DNA from: Billgrantia sulfidoxydans
GTDB lineage: Bacteria > Pseudomonadota > Gammaproteobacteria > Pseudomonadales > Halomonadaceae
Direction: 5' to 3'
Assembly: GCF_017868775.1 (NCBI RefSeq)
Contig: NZ_CP053381.1
Span: forward strand, 3,286,001-3,350,000
DNA: 64,000 bases
A program made the position numbers and the translations under genes. Position 1 is the stretch's first letter; each line of letters starts with the position of its first letter. Shown piece after piece: positions 19,993 through 28,162 of the stretch. The notes beneath the pieces are model-generated. The model was not told the DNA's origin. It made no database searches and saw nothing but the letters and a program-made list of their open reading frames with translations.

Positions 19993-20130
19993 GAGTACAT
20001 TGGCGCGGCTTCGGGCGCCAGTAGCGAGTACATTGGCGCGGCTTCGGGCGCCAGTAGCGAGTACATTGGCGCGGCTTCGGGCGCCAGTAGCGAGTACATT
20101 GGCGCGGCTTCGGGCGCCAGTAGCGAGTAC
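19993..20130. repeat. 33-bp tandem repeat, 4.2 copies
   Basis: Four identical 33-bp units start at 19993, 20026, 20059 and 20092, followed by six more bases of a fifth. Each unit contains an inverted repeat TGGCGC/GCGCCA around an 8-base centre with TTCG, so the RNA of either strand can fold into one small hairpin per unit. The block starts 7 bp after the ribD stop and ends about 92 bp before the ribBA start, so it lies inside the expected rib transcript. Because the unit is 11 codons long it stays open in several frames. Confidence 0.95.
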
Positions 20131-20137
20131 CCTCCCC

Positions 20138-21274
20138 TCAGTCCTGCCGGTGCTCCGGTCGCGCCGTGATCCGCCAGTCGCGTCCCACGGCGCGGATGTC
20201 GAGGATCTCCAGCGGCCGCTGCTGGGCCATGCGTGTCAGGCCCGGCAGGGCGAACAGCGGCCGCGCCTCGCCGCCGAGCAGCGTCGGTGCCACGAACAGC
20301 TGCATCTCGTCGACCAGGCCGGCATCGAGCATCGCCCCGGCCAGCGTGGCGCCGGTCTCCAGCAGCAGCTCATTGACCAGCTCCTGTTCGGCCAGGTAGT
20401 GCATCAGCACGGCGAGGTCGACGCGGCCATCCTTGCCGGCGCGCAACACCACCACCTCAGCGCCGGCCGCCTCCAGACGGGCGCGGCGCTGCGGCTCGTG
20501 CCCGGGCACGGTCGCCACCAGCGTGCGCCCCGGCTCGCGCAGGCAGGCCGCCGCCTGCGGCAGGCGCAGTTGCGTATCGACCACCACCCGCAGCGGCTGG
20601 CGTGCGGCGATGGCATCGGCGTCGTCGAGGCCCAGCTGCGAAGCCCGTACCGTCAGGCGAGAGTTGTCGAAGATGATCGAATCGACGCCGGTCATGATCG
20701 CACTGGCGGCGACTCTCAACCGCTGTACCTCGCCCCGTGCCTGGGGGCCGGTGATCCACTGCGATTCACCCGACTGCATGGCGGTGCGGCCGTCCAGGCT
20801 CATGGCCATCTTCAAGCGCACGAACGGTCGCCGGCGAGTCATGCGCGAGACGAAGCCGACGTTCAGCTTGCGCGCCTCCTCCTCGAGGAGCCCCACCTCG
20901 ACTTCGATCCCTGCCTCACGCAGCATGGCGATACCGCGCCCGGCCACTTCGGGGTTGGGGTCCTGCATGGCGACGACGACCCGTTCGACGCCGGCCTCGA
21001 TCAGCGCCACCGCGCAGGGTCCGGTACGCCCATGGTGCGAACAGGGTTCCAGCGTGACGTAGGCGGTGGCACGGTGGGCCGCCTCACCGGCCATGCGCAG
21101 CGCATGGACTTCGGCATGTGGCTCGCCGGCGCGCAGGTGCCAGCCCTCGCCGACCAGGCGCCGGTGACTGACCAGCACGCAGCCGACGCGCGGGTTGGGG
21201 TGCGTGGTATAGAGGCCGCGGCGGGCGAGCTGAAGCGCACGTGCCATCCAGGCGGCATCGGTCGGCTTGGCCAT
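20138..21274 (-). CDS. ribD: Bifunctional pyrimidine deaminase/reductase RibD
   Basis: This 378-residue enzyme carries out the second and third steps of riboflavin synthesis. The N-terminal deaminase domain has the zinc site HAEVHAL and PCSHHGRTGPC; the C-terminal reductase domain (from about residue 150) has RPFVRLKMAMSLDGRTA and GGEARPLF. It follows nrdR by 14 bp, the usual nrdR-ribD order. Downstream lies the 33-bp repeat array and then ribBA. Confidence 0.96.
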   Translation of the reverse strand: MAKPTDAAWMARALQLARRGLYTTHPNPRVGCVLVSHRRLVGEGWHLRAGEPHAEVHALRMAGEAAHRATAYVTLEPCSHHGRTGPCAVALIEAGVERVVVAMQDPNPEVAGRGIAMLREAGIEVEVGLLEEEARKLNVGFVSRMTRRRPFVRLKMAMSLDGRTAMQSGESQWITGPQARGEVQRLRVAASAIMTGVDSIIFDNSRLTVRASQLGLDDADAIAARQPLRVVVDTQLRLPQAAACLREPGRTLVATVPGHEPQRRARLEAAGAEVVVLRAGKDGRVDLAVLMHYLAEQELVNELLLETGATLAGAMLDAGLVDEMQLFVAPTLLGGEARPLFALPGLTRMAQQRPLEILDIRAVGRDWRITARPEHRQD

Positions 21275-21288
21275 CTCTCTCCTCGGCG

Positions 21289-21771
21289 TTAGTCGTCGGC
21301 GGTGCCGGGCGGAAAGCCGGGTTCCTGGGCGAGACGGTCGATCTCGGCGCGGAATTCATCGATGTCCTGAAAACGCCGGTAGACCGAGGCGAAGCGAATG
21401 TAGGCCACCTGGTCCAGGCGCTTGAGAGCCTGCATGACGACATCGCCGATGTCGCGCGCCTGGATCTCGCGCTCGCCGCTGGCCCGCAGGCGGTGGCGAA
21501 TCTGCTCGACGGCGGCCTCGATGGCCTCGGCGCTGACCGGACGCTTCTCCAGCGCACGCAGCATGCCGGCGCGCAGCTTGTGTTCGTCGAAGGTTTCCCG
21601 GGAACCGTCGGATTTCACTACCCTGGGCATCACCAGCTCGGCGGTCTCGTAGGTGGTGAAACGCTCGCCGCAATCGGTGCATTGGCGACGACGGCGCACC
21701 TGATCGCCCTCGGCCACCAGGCGGGAGTCGGTCACACGGGTGTCATGGGCGCCACAGAAGGGGCAATGCAT
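21289..21771 (-). CDS. nrdR: Transcriptional repressor NrdR
   Basis: This 160-residue ATP/dATP-sensing repressor of ribonucleotide reductase genes has a zinc ribbon ([15 protein letters not shown] and later [12 protein letters not shown]) followed by an ATP-cone domain beginning near [13 protein letters not shown]. The ATG at 21771, giving MHCPFCG, is the standard family start; an ATG 51 bp upstream would add 17 non-family residues. It is the first gene of the nrdR-ribD-ribBA-ribH-nusB-thiL-pgpA series. Confidence 0.97.
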   Translation of the reverse strand: MHCPFCGAHDTRVTDSRLVAEGDQVRRRRQCTDCGERFTTYETAELVMPRVVKSDGSRETFDEHKLRAGMLRALEKRPVSAEAIEAAVEQIRHRLRASGEREIQARDIGDVVMQALKRLDQVAYIRFASVYRRFQDIDEFRAEIDRLAQEPGFPPGTADD

Positions 21772-21906
21772 GGTATCGGTCCGAACGTGGAGCGGGGCGA
21801 CCGCGAGGCCGCGCAGGGTCACAAGGGTGAACTCGTTGGGCGATAGTGTACCCGTTCACCCGCTGGCCGCCCAGCATCGCCGGCCCCGGACCTCGACGGG
21901 GCAGCC

Positions 21907-22380
21907 TCAGTGCGCATGCCCCTGCGTGTGGCCGGCCTGCGCGGCGTCCGCGACGATACGTCGGACCGGGGCCTCGATCCGCTGGGTTTCGCCCGTCTCG
22001 AAGCGGAGCTCGATCTCGACGGGCTCGCCCTCCGCCAGCGGCGCGACCAGTCCGATCAACATCATGTGCAGCCCGCCAGGCGCCAGCTCCGTACTGCCAC
22101 CGGCCGGCACCACGATCTGCGGCACCCGACGCATCTGCATCACCCCGTCCACGTCCCGATGGTCGTGCAGCTCCGCCGCCTCCGCCACCGGCGTTTCCGC
22201 GGCTACCAGCACCACGTCATGCTGCCCCGGGTTGCGCAGCGTCATGAAGGCGGCGGAGGTCTGCGAGCCGGGCGGCACGGCGCGTACCTGCGCATCCTCC
22301 ACCACCAGCGGGTCGGCCAGCGCCGTCAGCGATACCAGCGACAGACCGGCGGCGACCAGCAGAGCACGAGGCAGCATCAT
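21907..22380 (-). CDS. Periplasmic copper chaperone, PCu(A)C family
   Basis: This 157-residue protein has a signal peptide (about 22 residues ending LTALA) and the PCu(A)C fold with the copper-binding H(M)X10MX21HXM pattern: HDHRDVDGVMQMRRV and later GGLHMML. Such proteins hand Cu(I) to the CuA centre of cytochrome oxidase. The tail GHTQGHAH adds extra histidines. The ATG at 22380 has AGGAG upstream; a second ATG follows directly. It is divergent from the DsbG-like gene; the shared periplasmic thiol/copper theme suggests a role in cuproprotein assembly, which is inference. Confidence 0.85.
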   Translation of the reverse strand: MMLPRALLVAAGLSLVSLTALADPLVVEDAQVRAVPPGSQTSAAFMTLRNPGQHDVVLVAAETPVAEAAELHDHRDVDGVMQMRRVPQIVVPAGGSTELAPGGLHMMLIGLVAPLAEGEPVEIELRFETGETQRIEAPVRRIVADAAQAGHTQGHAH

Positions 22381-22551
22381 AACGGGACTCCTTTGTTGTA
22401 TCGTTGGCATGCGCCAGGAAAATGCAGCGCACAGCATACTATGACGCCCACGGTCAGTGCCCGGATGCGTCAACCCGACACGCCAGGCGGTCTCGCTGCG
22501 CGGTGAACGGTCCCTGCTCCGCCGACAGGAGCTTCTTTCAAGGAAATCGAC

Positions 22552-23307
22552 ATGGTGTTTCGCTTCACACTGCTTACGACGGCCCTCGCCACCCTTGCCG
22601 CCGCCCCCGATAGCAGGGCCGACGACTGGCCGCCTCCCGTTCGCGCGCTGATTGCCGAGGGCCTCGAGATCCATGGCGATTTCCCCGCTCCCGGTGGCCT
22701 GACGGGCTATGCCGCCAGCCACCAAGGCCGCGAGATGACCGTGTTCGTGACCGCCGATGGCGAACACGCCATCGTCGGAACCCTGGTCGATGCCGAAGGC
22801 AACGACCTCTCCGAGGCGCCGCTGGACGAACTGGTGCGCGCTCCCCAGGAGAACGAACTCTGGCGCCGGCTCGAAGAGAGCCACTGGATCGCCGACGGCA
22901 GCGTAGACGCCCCACGCACCCTCTATACCTTTACCGACCCGAACTGCCCTTACTGTCATCGTTTCTGGGAAGCTGCGCGGCCCTGGGTGGAGGCCGGCGA
23001 GGTGCAGCTGCGCCATATCATGGTGGGCATATTGGAACCCGACAGCCCGGCGAAAGCGGCTGCCCTGCTGGGTGCCGACGAGCCGTCAGCGGCGCTGCAC
23101 CGCCACAGCAGCGGAAACGACGTGGCGCCGTCGGCCCAGCCCCGAAACATCGAGGACCAGGTCTACCGCAACAATCAGCTGTTCGAGGAACTAGGTTTCT
23201 ACGCTACGCCGAGCACTCTTTTCCTGCTCGATGGACGTCTGGAGCGGGTGGATGGCATGCCCGACGAGGCGCGCCTGGTGGAGATGATGGGCGGCGAAGC
23301 ACCTTGA
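22552..23307 (+). CDS. dsbG: Thiol:disulfide interchange protein DsbG-like
   Basis: This 251-residue periplasmic protein has a signal peptide (about the first 23 residues), an N-terminal dimerisation region and a thioredoxin-fold domain with the active site CPYC (Cys132, Cys135) in FTDPNCPYCHRFW. The cis-proline loop ATPSTLFL is present. DsbG/DsbC proteins isomerise disulfides or rescue sulfenylated cysteines and are kept reduced by DsbD. The ATG has AAGGAAA upstream. It is divergent from the copper chaperone gene and ends at a hairpin shared with the opposing tsdA-like gene. Confidence 0.87.
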   Translation: MVFRFTLLTTALATLAAAPDSRADDWPPPVRALIAEGLEIHGDFPAPGGLTGYAASHQGREMTVFVTADGEHAIVGTLVDAEGNDLSEAPLDELVRAPQENELWRRLEESHWIADGSVDAPRTLYTFTDPNCPYCHRFWEAARPWVEAGEVQLRHIMVGILEPDSPAKAAALLGADEPSAALHRHSSGNDVAPSAQPRNIEDQVYRNNQLFEELGFYATPSTLFLLDGRLERVDGMPDEARLVEMMGGEAP

Positions 23308-23320
23308 ATCGTCCCTTAGG

Positions 23321-23356
23321 GGATTGCCCGCCGGCTAGAGCCGGGCGGGGCAATCC
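23321..23356. terminator. Shared hairpin between dsbG and the sulfur operon
   Basis: A long GC-rich imperfect stem (23321-23335 with 23340-23356, two bulged bases) lies between two converging genes, 13 bp after the dsbG stop and 11 bp before the tsdA stop. It can serve both strands; U-runs are poor. Confidence 0.6.
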
Positions 23357-23367
23357 TCTTGCCGTCA

Positions 23368-24384
23368 TCAATCCTTGAGGTTCTCGAAGCGCGGCATCCC
23401 GACATTCCAGGGTCTAACCTCTCCTTTCTCTCCCGTGTTGGAGTGATCTCCCAGCAACACCCCGTCGTGTTCACGCTCGGTTCCATAAAGCGTGTTCTTG
23501 TGGAATGTGGCTTCGAAGCGCTCACGAGTTTCCCGGACGTCGCCGGTATAGCGTGGGTCCTGTGGCCGCTCCTGGCTGGTGAGGTAAAGGGCGACATCCC
23601 AGGCTTCTTGATCGGTCAGGCTCATAGGCTGGCCGAGCGGCATGTTGTGCTTGACGAATCCGGCCATGGTGAAGGTCCGCGCAATGCCCGCCCCCCAATT
23701 ATTGGAGCCGTCACCCCACGGAGCCGGAAAGACATACTCGCCATTCTCGTAGAGACCGGAGCCGTCCTCGCTGTGGCAGATCGCACACTGCTCCTGGTAA
23801 ATCTGCTCGCCGCGCGCATAGTCAGGGGCCTGTTCAGGCTCGTCGAGACGCGGGAAACCCCTCCCATATATCGGCTGCTGCGGATACATGGGCACGCCAG
23901 TAGCCAGCCACTGGTGGTAGGCTGAAAGCGCCACCATGTCATCGCTGCCATAAATGGGTGGAGAACCGTTCATTGAATAGGCGAAGCAGCCGGCGATGCG
24001 CTCCTCCAGGTTGTTGACGTGCTGGTTCTTGCCGCGGAAATCGGGCAGCGTGACGGCAGCCGGCCATACCGGCCCGCTAAATGGCTGGCGCCCCTCGCCC
24101 AAGTGGCAGCTCGAGCAGTTCATGTCATTGAAAACGTTCACGCCGCGCAATTGCTGGGTATTGGTGAACAGGTCATGCCCGCGCCGAATCACTTTCTTCA
24201 GCTCGGGATGCAGGTCTGCCTCCTCGAGGTCCTCCATGGTCGGTGGTACGTGCACCAGCTCGCCCTCCTTGGGAGCGGGATAACCCATTTCAACGAGGGT
24301 TTCGTATTCCGCCCAGACACCGGCGTTCACGCCCCCCGCCAGAACCACGCCGGTCAGAGCCAGGCCAATCGATCTTCTGTTCAT
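23368..24384 (-). CDS. tsdA: Dihaem thiosulfate dehydrogenase, TsdA-like
   Basis: This 338-residue exported dihaem cytochrome c has two haem-binding motifs, CSSCH (Cys90, Cys93, His94) and CAICH (Cys200, Cys203, His204). The segment GCFAYSMNG (Cys133) matches the place of the axial cysteine of TsdA haem 1, the signature separating TsdA from ordinary cytochromes. TsdA oxidises two thiosulfates to tetrathionate, or the reverse. The N-terminus has a signal-like hydrophobic stretch. The ATG at 24384 has GAGGGGG upstream; an ATG 15 bp further up is possible. It follows the c4-type cytochrome gene by 11 bp, as in tsdBA pairs. Confidence 0.85.
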   Translation of the reverse strand: MNRRSIGLALTGVVLAGGVNAGVWAEYETLVEMGYPAPKEGELVHVPPTMEDLEEADLHPELKKVIRRGHDLFTNTQQLRGVNVFNDMNCSSCHLGEGRQPFSGPVWPAAVTLPDFRGKNQHVNNLEERIAGCFAYSMNGSPPIYGSDDMVALSAYHQWLATGVPMYPQQPIYGRGFPRLDEPEQAPDYARGEQIYQEQCAICHSEDGSGLYENGEYVFPAPWGDGSNNWGAGIARTFTMAGFVKHNMPLGQPMSLTDQEAWDVALYLTSQERPQDPRYTGDVRETRERFEATFHKNTLYGTEREHDGVLLGDHSNTGEKGEVRPWNVGMPRFENLKD

Positions 24385-24395
24385 GCTCTGCCCCC

Positions 24396-25043
24396 TCATT
24401 TTGTTGCCAAGTGCTGACGCGAGAGCCATGCCGCCACGGCTCGGATATCTGCATCGCTCATTCGCTTGGCGATGGAGCCCATCAGGTTCTGCGGATCGTT
24501 GTCACGTTCACCGGTTTGCCAGGTGCGTAGCTGAGTCTCGATGTAGCCGGCGTGCTGGCTGGCAATTCCAGGAAACGTGCTTCCTGCCCCCTGATTACCA
24601 GGACCGTGGCAGCTCTTGCACGACACGATATAAGCATTCCAATCGCCCCGCTGCGCCAGTTGCTCACCTCGCGCGAGCAGCGCCTCGTCGGCGTCTCCAC
24701 CTCCCCCTGCCTCGGTGACGGGCAATTGGCTGTAATAGGCAGCCACATCAGCGACCTGCTGGTCGTCGAGCATGTTGGCGAAGGGTTGCATGGTGGCATT
24801 CTGCCGTCGGCCCGCCTTGAAATCCTGCAGCTGTTTGGCGATGTAAGCGGCATCTAGCCCCGCCAGGCGCGGCCAGGACTCTCCCCCGTCCATATGCTTT
24901 CCGCTGCCATCCGCCTGATGGCAGGCCACGCAAGCGGCGGCGGCAGTTTCACCGCGTTGCGGATTTCCCTCTTGGGCCAGGGCCGGCCCGGCCATCAGGC
25001 CAAGCATCAGGCCGAGGCTGACTACGCTATTCACGATCGTCAT
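24396..25043 (-). CDS. tsdB: Dihaem c4-type cytochrome, TsdB-like electron acceptor
   Basis: This 215-residue periplasmic protein has a signal peptide (cleavage after ALA at residue 23) and two similar halves, each with one haem site: CVACH (Cys38-His42) and CKSCH (Cys142-His146). The double-domain architecture is that of cytochrome c4. Directly upstream of a TsdA-like gene it most likely takes electrons from thiosulfate oxidation and passes them to the terminal oxidases. A stand-alone cytochrome c4 is the alternative reading. Confidence 0.8.
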   Translation of the reverse strand: MTIVNSVVSLGLMLGLMAGPALAQEGNPQRGETAAAACVACHQADGSGKHMDGGESWPRLAGLDAAYIAKQLQDFKAGRRQNATMQPFANMLDDQQVADVAAYYSQLPVTEAGGGGDADEALLARGEQLAQRGDWNAYIVSCKSCHGPGNQGAGSTFPGIASQHAGYIETQLRTWQTGERDNDPQNLMGSIAKRMSDADIRAVAAWLSRQHLATK

Positions 25044-25082
25044 CTCGCATTACTCTCGTCGTTGTTATGGATCCCTTGTGGG

Positions 25083-25358
25083 TCATTGGTCCGGGGTTAC
25101 CGAACCCCCCTGGTGCCGCACGAATGGCGGCGTCAATCGAGCTTCGAAACTACCCTCAGTGAGGCAACGGAAGCTCACGCTGCCACCAAAGCGCGCTGCG
25201 ACGGCCGCCACGATAGACAAGCCAAGGCCACTGCCCTGTTGCATACCGTTTCGCCAGAAGCGATGCGTGACCTGCGTCAGTAACCCGGAATCGACGTCTG
25301 ACACCTGATTACTTACTCGGAACAACAGGTCGTCATTCTCGACGAGCAACACATGCAT
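25083..25358 (-). pseudogene. C-terminal remnant of a sensor histidine kinase
   Basis: The 91-residue frame from the ATG at 25358 ends with an ATPase G-box region: RFWRNGMQQGSGLGLSIV followed by ARFGGSV and FEARL, as in the last third of QseC-type sensor kinases. The dimerisation/phosphoacceptor domain, N-box and membrane region are missing; the open frame continues upstream to about 25451 without them. It lies between the YeeE/YedE genes and tsdB, on the same strand. Most likely it is the relic of a two-component regulator gene lost by deletion. A small functional ATPase-domain protein is possible but unlikely. Confidence 0.65.
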
Positions 25359-25481
25359 AATGAAACCCAAGCGTTGTGCGAAATCCCGCCGCGCAAGAAT
25401 TAACGCTGCGTTAAGCGACGGGAACGCTTGGCCAAGGGTGAGCGTCCTCACTCAGGCAAAAAGGGCAGCATCAACCAGTCC

Positions 25482-25895
25482 TCAGCCACGAGCGGGAAAC
25501 GCGCGTGCCAGGAACCAGCCCGCCACCATCGCCACCAGCATGGCGAACAGCGGGGCGGTAAGCCCGGCGATGGAAGCAATGGCCGGCCCGGGGCAGTAGC
25601 CGGAGAGCCCCCAACCGATGCCAAACAGGGCGGCACCGCCGATCAGCCGGCCATCCAGATCCTGACGGGTCGGCAGTTGGAAGGTCTCGCCCAGCATTGG
25701 CCGCTCACGACGGAATACGACACGGTAGCCAATGAAGGTCGTCACCACGGCGCCGCCGAGGACGAACATCAAGGTCGGGTCCCAGGCGCCGAAAAGGTCG
25801 AGAAAGCCCAGCACGCGCGCGGGGTCGGTCATGCCGGCAAGTGCCAGACCTAGGCCGAACAGCAGCCCAGCGATGTAACCCATGACCGTCTTCAT
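25482..25895 (-). CDS. YeeE/YedE family sulfur transporter, half-size subunit 2
   Basis: This 137-residue membrane protein has about four hydrophobic segments and the motif GLSGYCPGPAI, with the conserved cysteine of YeeE/YedE (Sulf_transp) proteins. Full-length YeeE imports thiosulfate; half-size pairs such as this are commonly found beside persulfide dioxygenase genes (Blh/BigR-type clusters). The ATG at 25895 has GGAGGT upstream and overlaps the stop of the partner gene by 4 bp, so both are made together. Confidence 0.85.
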   Translation of the reverse strand: MKTVMGYIAGLLFGLGLALAGMTDPARVLGFLDLFGAWDPTLMFVLGGAVVTTFIGYRVVFRRERPMLGETFQLPTRQDLDGRLIGGAALFGIGWGLSGYCPGPAIASIAGLTAPLFAMLVAMVAGWFLARAFPARG

Positions 25896-26353
25896 GCCCC
25901 ACCTCCAATGACGTGCCGCACCACATAGACAGTCACGATGGCGCATGCCAGGAAGGTCGCAGTGGCCACCATCGAGCGGGGCGACAGCCGCGCCAAGCCA
26001 CAGACACCGTGGCCGCTAGTGCAGCCGCTACCCAGGCCGGTGCCGACTCCAACCAGAAGGCCGGCCACGAGCATGAGCCCCACGCCACCAGCCGGCTGTC
26101 CAACTACCTCACCGGGTTCTCCGGCCACGTTACCCAGCCCCCCTCCTGTCAGCATGAGCAATAAAGGACCGCTGATCAGGCCCAGCACGAAGGCCACTCG
26201 CCAGGCGCTGTCTCCCTTGGGCAAGGTGGTCACCAGGCTACCGACGATGCCGCTGATACCGGCAATGCGTCCCAACGTGGCCATCAACCAGACAGCTGAC
26301 AGCCCAATGAGTACGCCACCGACCAGTCCTTGCAAACTTGCGCTCCAATCCAC
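25892..26353 (-). CDS. YeeE/YedE family sulfur transporter, half-size subunit 1
   Basis: This 153-residue membrane protein has about four transmembrane stretches and the family motif GSGCTSGHGVCG, whose cysteines are thought to relay thiosulfate or a sulfane-sulfur group across the membrane. It is followed by the second half-size subunit with a 4-bp overlap and preceded by the SulP gene with a 25-bp gap. Together the two halves resemble one YeeE molecule. Confidence 0.87.
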   Translation of the reverse strand: MDWSASLQGLVGGVLIGLSAVWLMATLGRIAGISGIVGSLVTTLPKGDSAWRVAFVLGLISGPLLLMLTGGGLGNVAGEPGEVVGQPAGGVGLMLVAGLLVGVGTGLGSGCTSGHGVCGLARLSPRSMVATATFLACAIVTVYVVRHVIGGGA

Positions 26354-26378
26354 GTCACTCCTCCCGTTTCTTTCAGAT

Positions 26379-28151
26379 TCATTCCGTCCCCATTGTCAGC
26401 GGTGCGGACTCCACTCCACCGCATGACGTTCCAGGGGATTGTGTTTCGCCGCGTAGGTAACGCCAGGCATCGAAGGTGCTGAGAAACACCAGGCCCGTCA
26501 TGTCATGGCAGAAGTCAGTGTGCTTGAGCCGATCCATCACCGGCCCCTTGACCTCCGCCAGGTGCAGCTTGACCCCAGCATCCCGCAAGCGGGTATTGAT
26601 CGCCTCCAGACTCTCCAATGCCGAGGCATCGATCCGGTTGACTGCCTGACAAGCCAGCACGATGTGTTCCAGCCCAGGCTCACGCGCCGCCAACGACATC
26701 ACTAAGTCCTCCAGGTAGCGTGAGTTGGCGAAGTAGAGGCTCTCGTCGACTCGCAATATGGCCAGGCGCGGATCTGTCTCGACTCGATGTCGCTTGACGT
26801 TGCGAAAGTGTTCGGTACCCGGCACCCGGCCCACCACCGCGCTATGGGGACGGCTGGTGTTGTAGAGATGCAGCGCCAGTGACAGCCCCACCCCCGCGAG
26901 GATGCCGCTCTCCACCCCATGACCGAGCGTCACACCAACGGTGGCGAACATGGCCAGGGCATCGGAGCGTGAGTAGTTCCAGGTGTGCCGCATGGCCTTG
27001 ATGTCCACTAGGGAGAGCACGGCCACGATAATGGTCGCCGCCAGCGTGGCGATCGGCAGGTAGGCAATCAGCGGGGTCAACAGCAGCGCGGCGACGGCGA
27101 TGCCTACGGCGGTGAATGCACCGGCGGCTGGCGTCTCGGCGCCCGCGTCGAAATTGACCACCGAGCGGGCGAAGCCACCGGTCACCGGCATGCCGCCGGT
27201 CAGCGACGCGGCAATGTTCGAGGTGCCCAGGCCCACCAGCTCCTGGTCCGGGTCGATGCGCTGGCGCCGCTTCGCGGCGAGGGTCTGCCCCACCGAGACC
27301 GACTCCACGAAGCCGATCACACTGATCAGCAATGCTGACACGAACAGCTGGCCCCACAGCTCCCCATCGAATCCGGGAAGGGTCAGTGGCGGCAGGCCTG
27401 CCGGCACCGTACCTACCACGGCCACGCCCTGCGCATCCAGACCCAGCGACCAAGTCGCCAGGGCGGTGACGGCGACGGCCAGTATCGGCGCCGCCTTGGT
27501 CAGCATGTCCGCGGGACGTGCGGGTATGCCCAGCTTCCCAAGGCCGTGCTTGAGCCAACGGCGGGCAACATGGAGGAACGCCAAAACGGCGAAGCCGATG
27601 ACAAGGGTAGGCCCGTTTACCCCCTCCAGACTGCCACCCAGGCTGACCAATAGCTCCAGCAGGTTATGACCGCTGGCCTCCACACCCAGCACATGCTTTA
27701 ACTGGCTAGCGGCAATGATCAGCCCCGAGGCGGTAATGAACCCCGAGATGACCGGATGACTGAGAAAGTTGGCCAGGAAGCCCAACCGGGCAATTCCCAT
27801 CAGGGTTAGAATCAGCCCCGACATCAGCGCCAGCACCAGCGCCGCCCCGAGGTATTCCGGTGAGCCCTGGGGGGCGATCTGTCCCACTGCTGCCGCTGTC
27901 ATCAGCGAGACCACCGCCACTGGTCCCACCGCCAGGGTCCGACTGGTGCCGAACACGGCATAGACCGCCAATGGTGCGATGCTGGCGTAGAGCCCCACTT
28001 CGGGTGGCAGGCCGGCCAGCATGGCATAGGCCAGCGACTGAGGAATCAGCATGATGGTCACGATGACTGCTGCCAGCAGGTCGCTTGCCAGGGTTGCACG
28101 CCCGTAGCCTGGCAGCCACTGCAGTATCGGCAGATAGCGCTTGGGACTCAT
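26379..28151 (-). CDS. SulP family anion permease with STAS domain
   Basis: This 590-residue protein has the SulP core (PILQWLPGY start, LAYAMLAGLPPEVGLYAS motif, many transmembrane helices up to about residue 430) and a C-terminal cytoplasmic STAS domain (from about residue 455, RVDESLYFANSRYLEDLV). SulP proteins carry sulfate, bicarbonate or dicarboxylates. Its position 11 bp after the persulfide dioxygenase-like gene and before the YeeE/YedE pair makes sulfate or sulfite movement the most likely job, for example removal of the oxidation product. Substrate is inferred from context only. Confidence 0.88.
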   Translation of the reverse strand: MSPKRYLPILQWLPGYGRATLASDLLAAVIVTIMLIPQSLAYAMLAGLPPEVGLYASIAPLAVYAVFGTSRTLAVGPVAVVSLMTAAAVGQIAPQGSPEYLGAALVLALMSGLILTLMGIARLGFLANFLSHPVISGFITASGLIIAASQLKHVLGVEASGHNLLELLVSLGGSLEGVNGPTLVIGFAVLAFLHVARRWLKHGLGKLGIPARPADMLTKAAPILAVAVTALATWSLGLDAQGVAVVGTVPAGLPPLTLPGFDGELWGQLFVSALLISVIGFVESVSVGQTLAAKRRQRIDPDQELVGLGTSNIAASLTGGMPVTGGFARSVVNFDAGAETPAAGAFTAVGIAVAALLLTPLIAYLPIATLAATIIVAVLSLVDIKAMRHTWNYSRSDALAMFATVGVTLGHGVESGILAGVGLSLALHLYNTSRPHSAVVGRVPGTEHFRNVKRHRVETDPRLAILRVDESLYFANSRYLEDLVMSLAAREPGLEHIVLACQAVNRIDASALESLEAINTRLRDAGVKLHLAEVKGPVMDRLKHTDFCHDMTGLVFLSTFDAWRYLRGETQSPGTSCGGVESAPLTMGTE

Positions 28152-28162
28152 CGCGATGGCTC

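Noticed and set aside
19993..20130. CRISPR array
   Set aside because: Units are contiguous identical tandem copies with no unique spacers and no cas genes nearby.
19815..20169. Frames on both strands through the 33-bp repeats, encoding 11-residue repeats (EYIGAASGASS or MYSLLAPEAAP)
   Set aside because: A 33-bp repeat without stops is automatically open in several frames; no ribosome site or family support, and the frames run into the rib genes.
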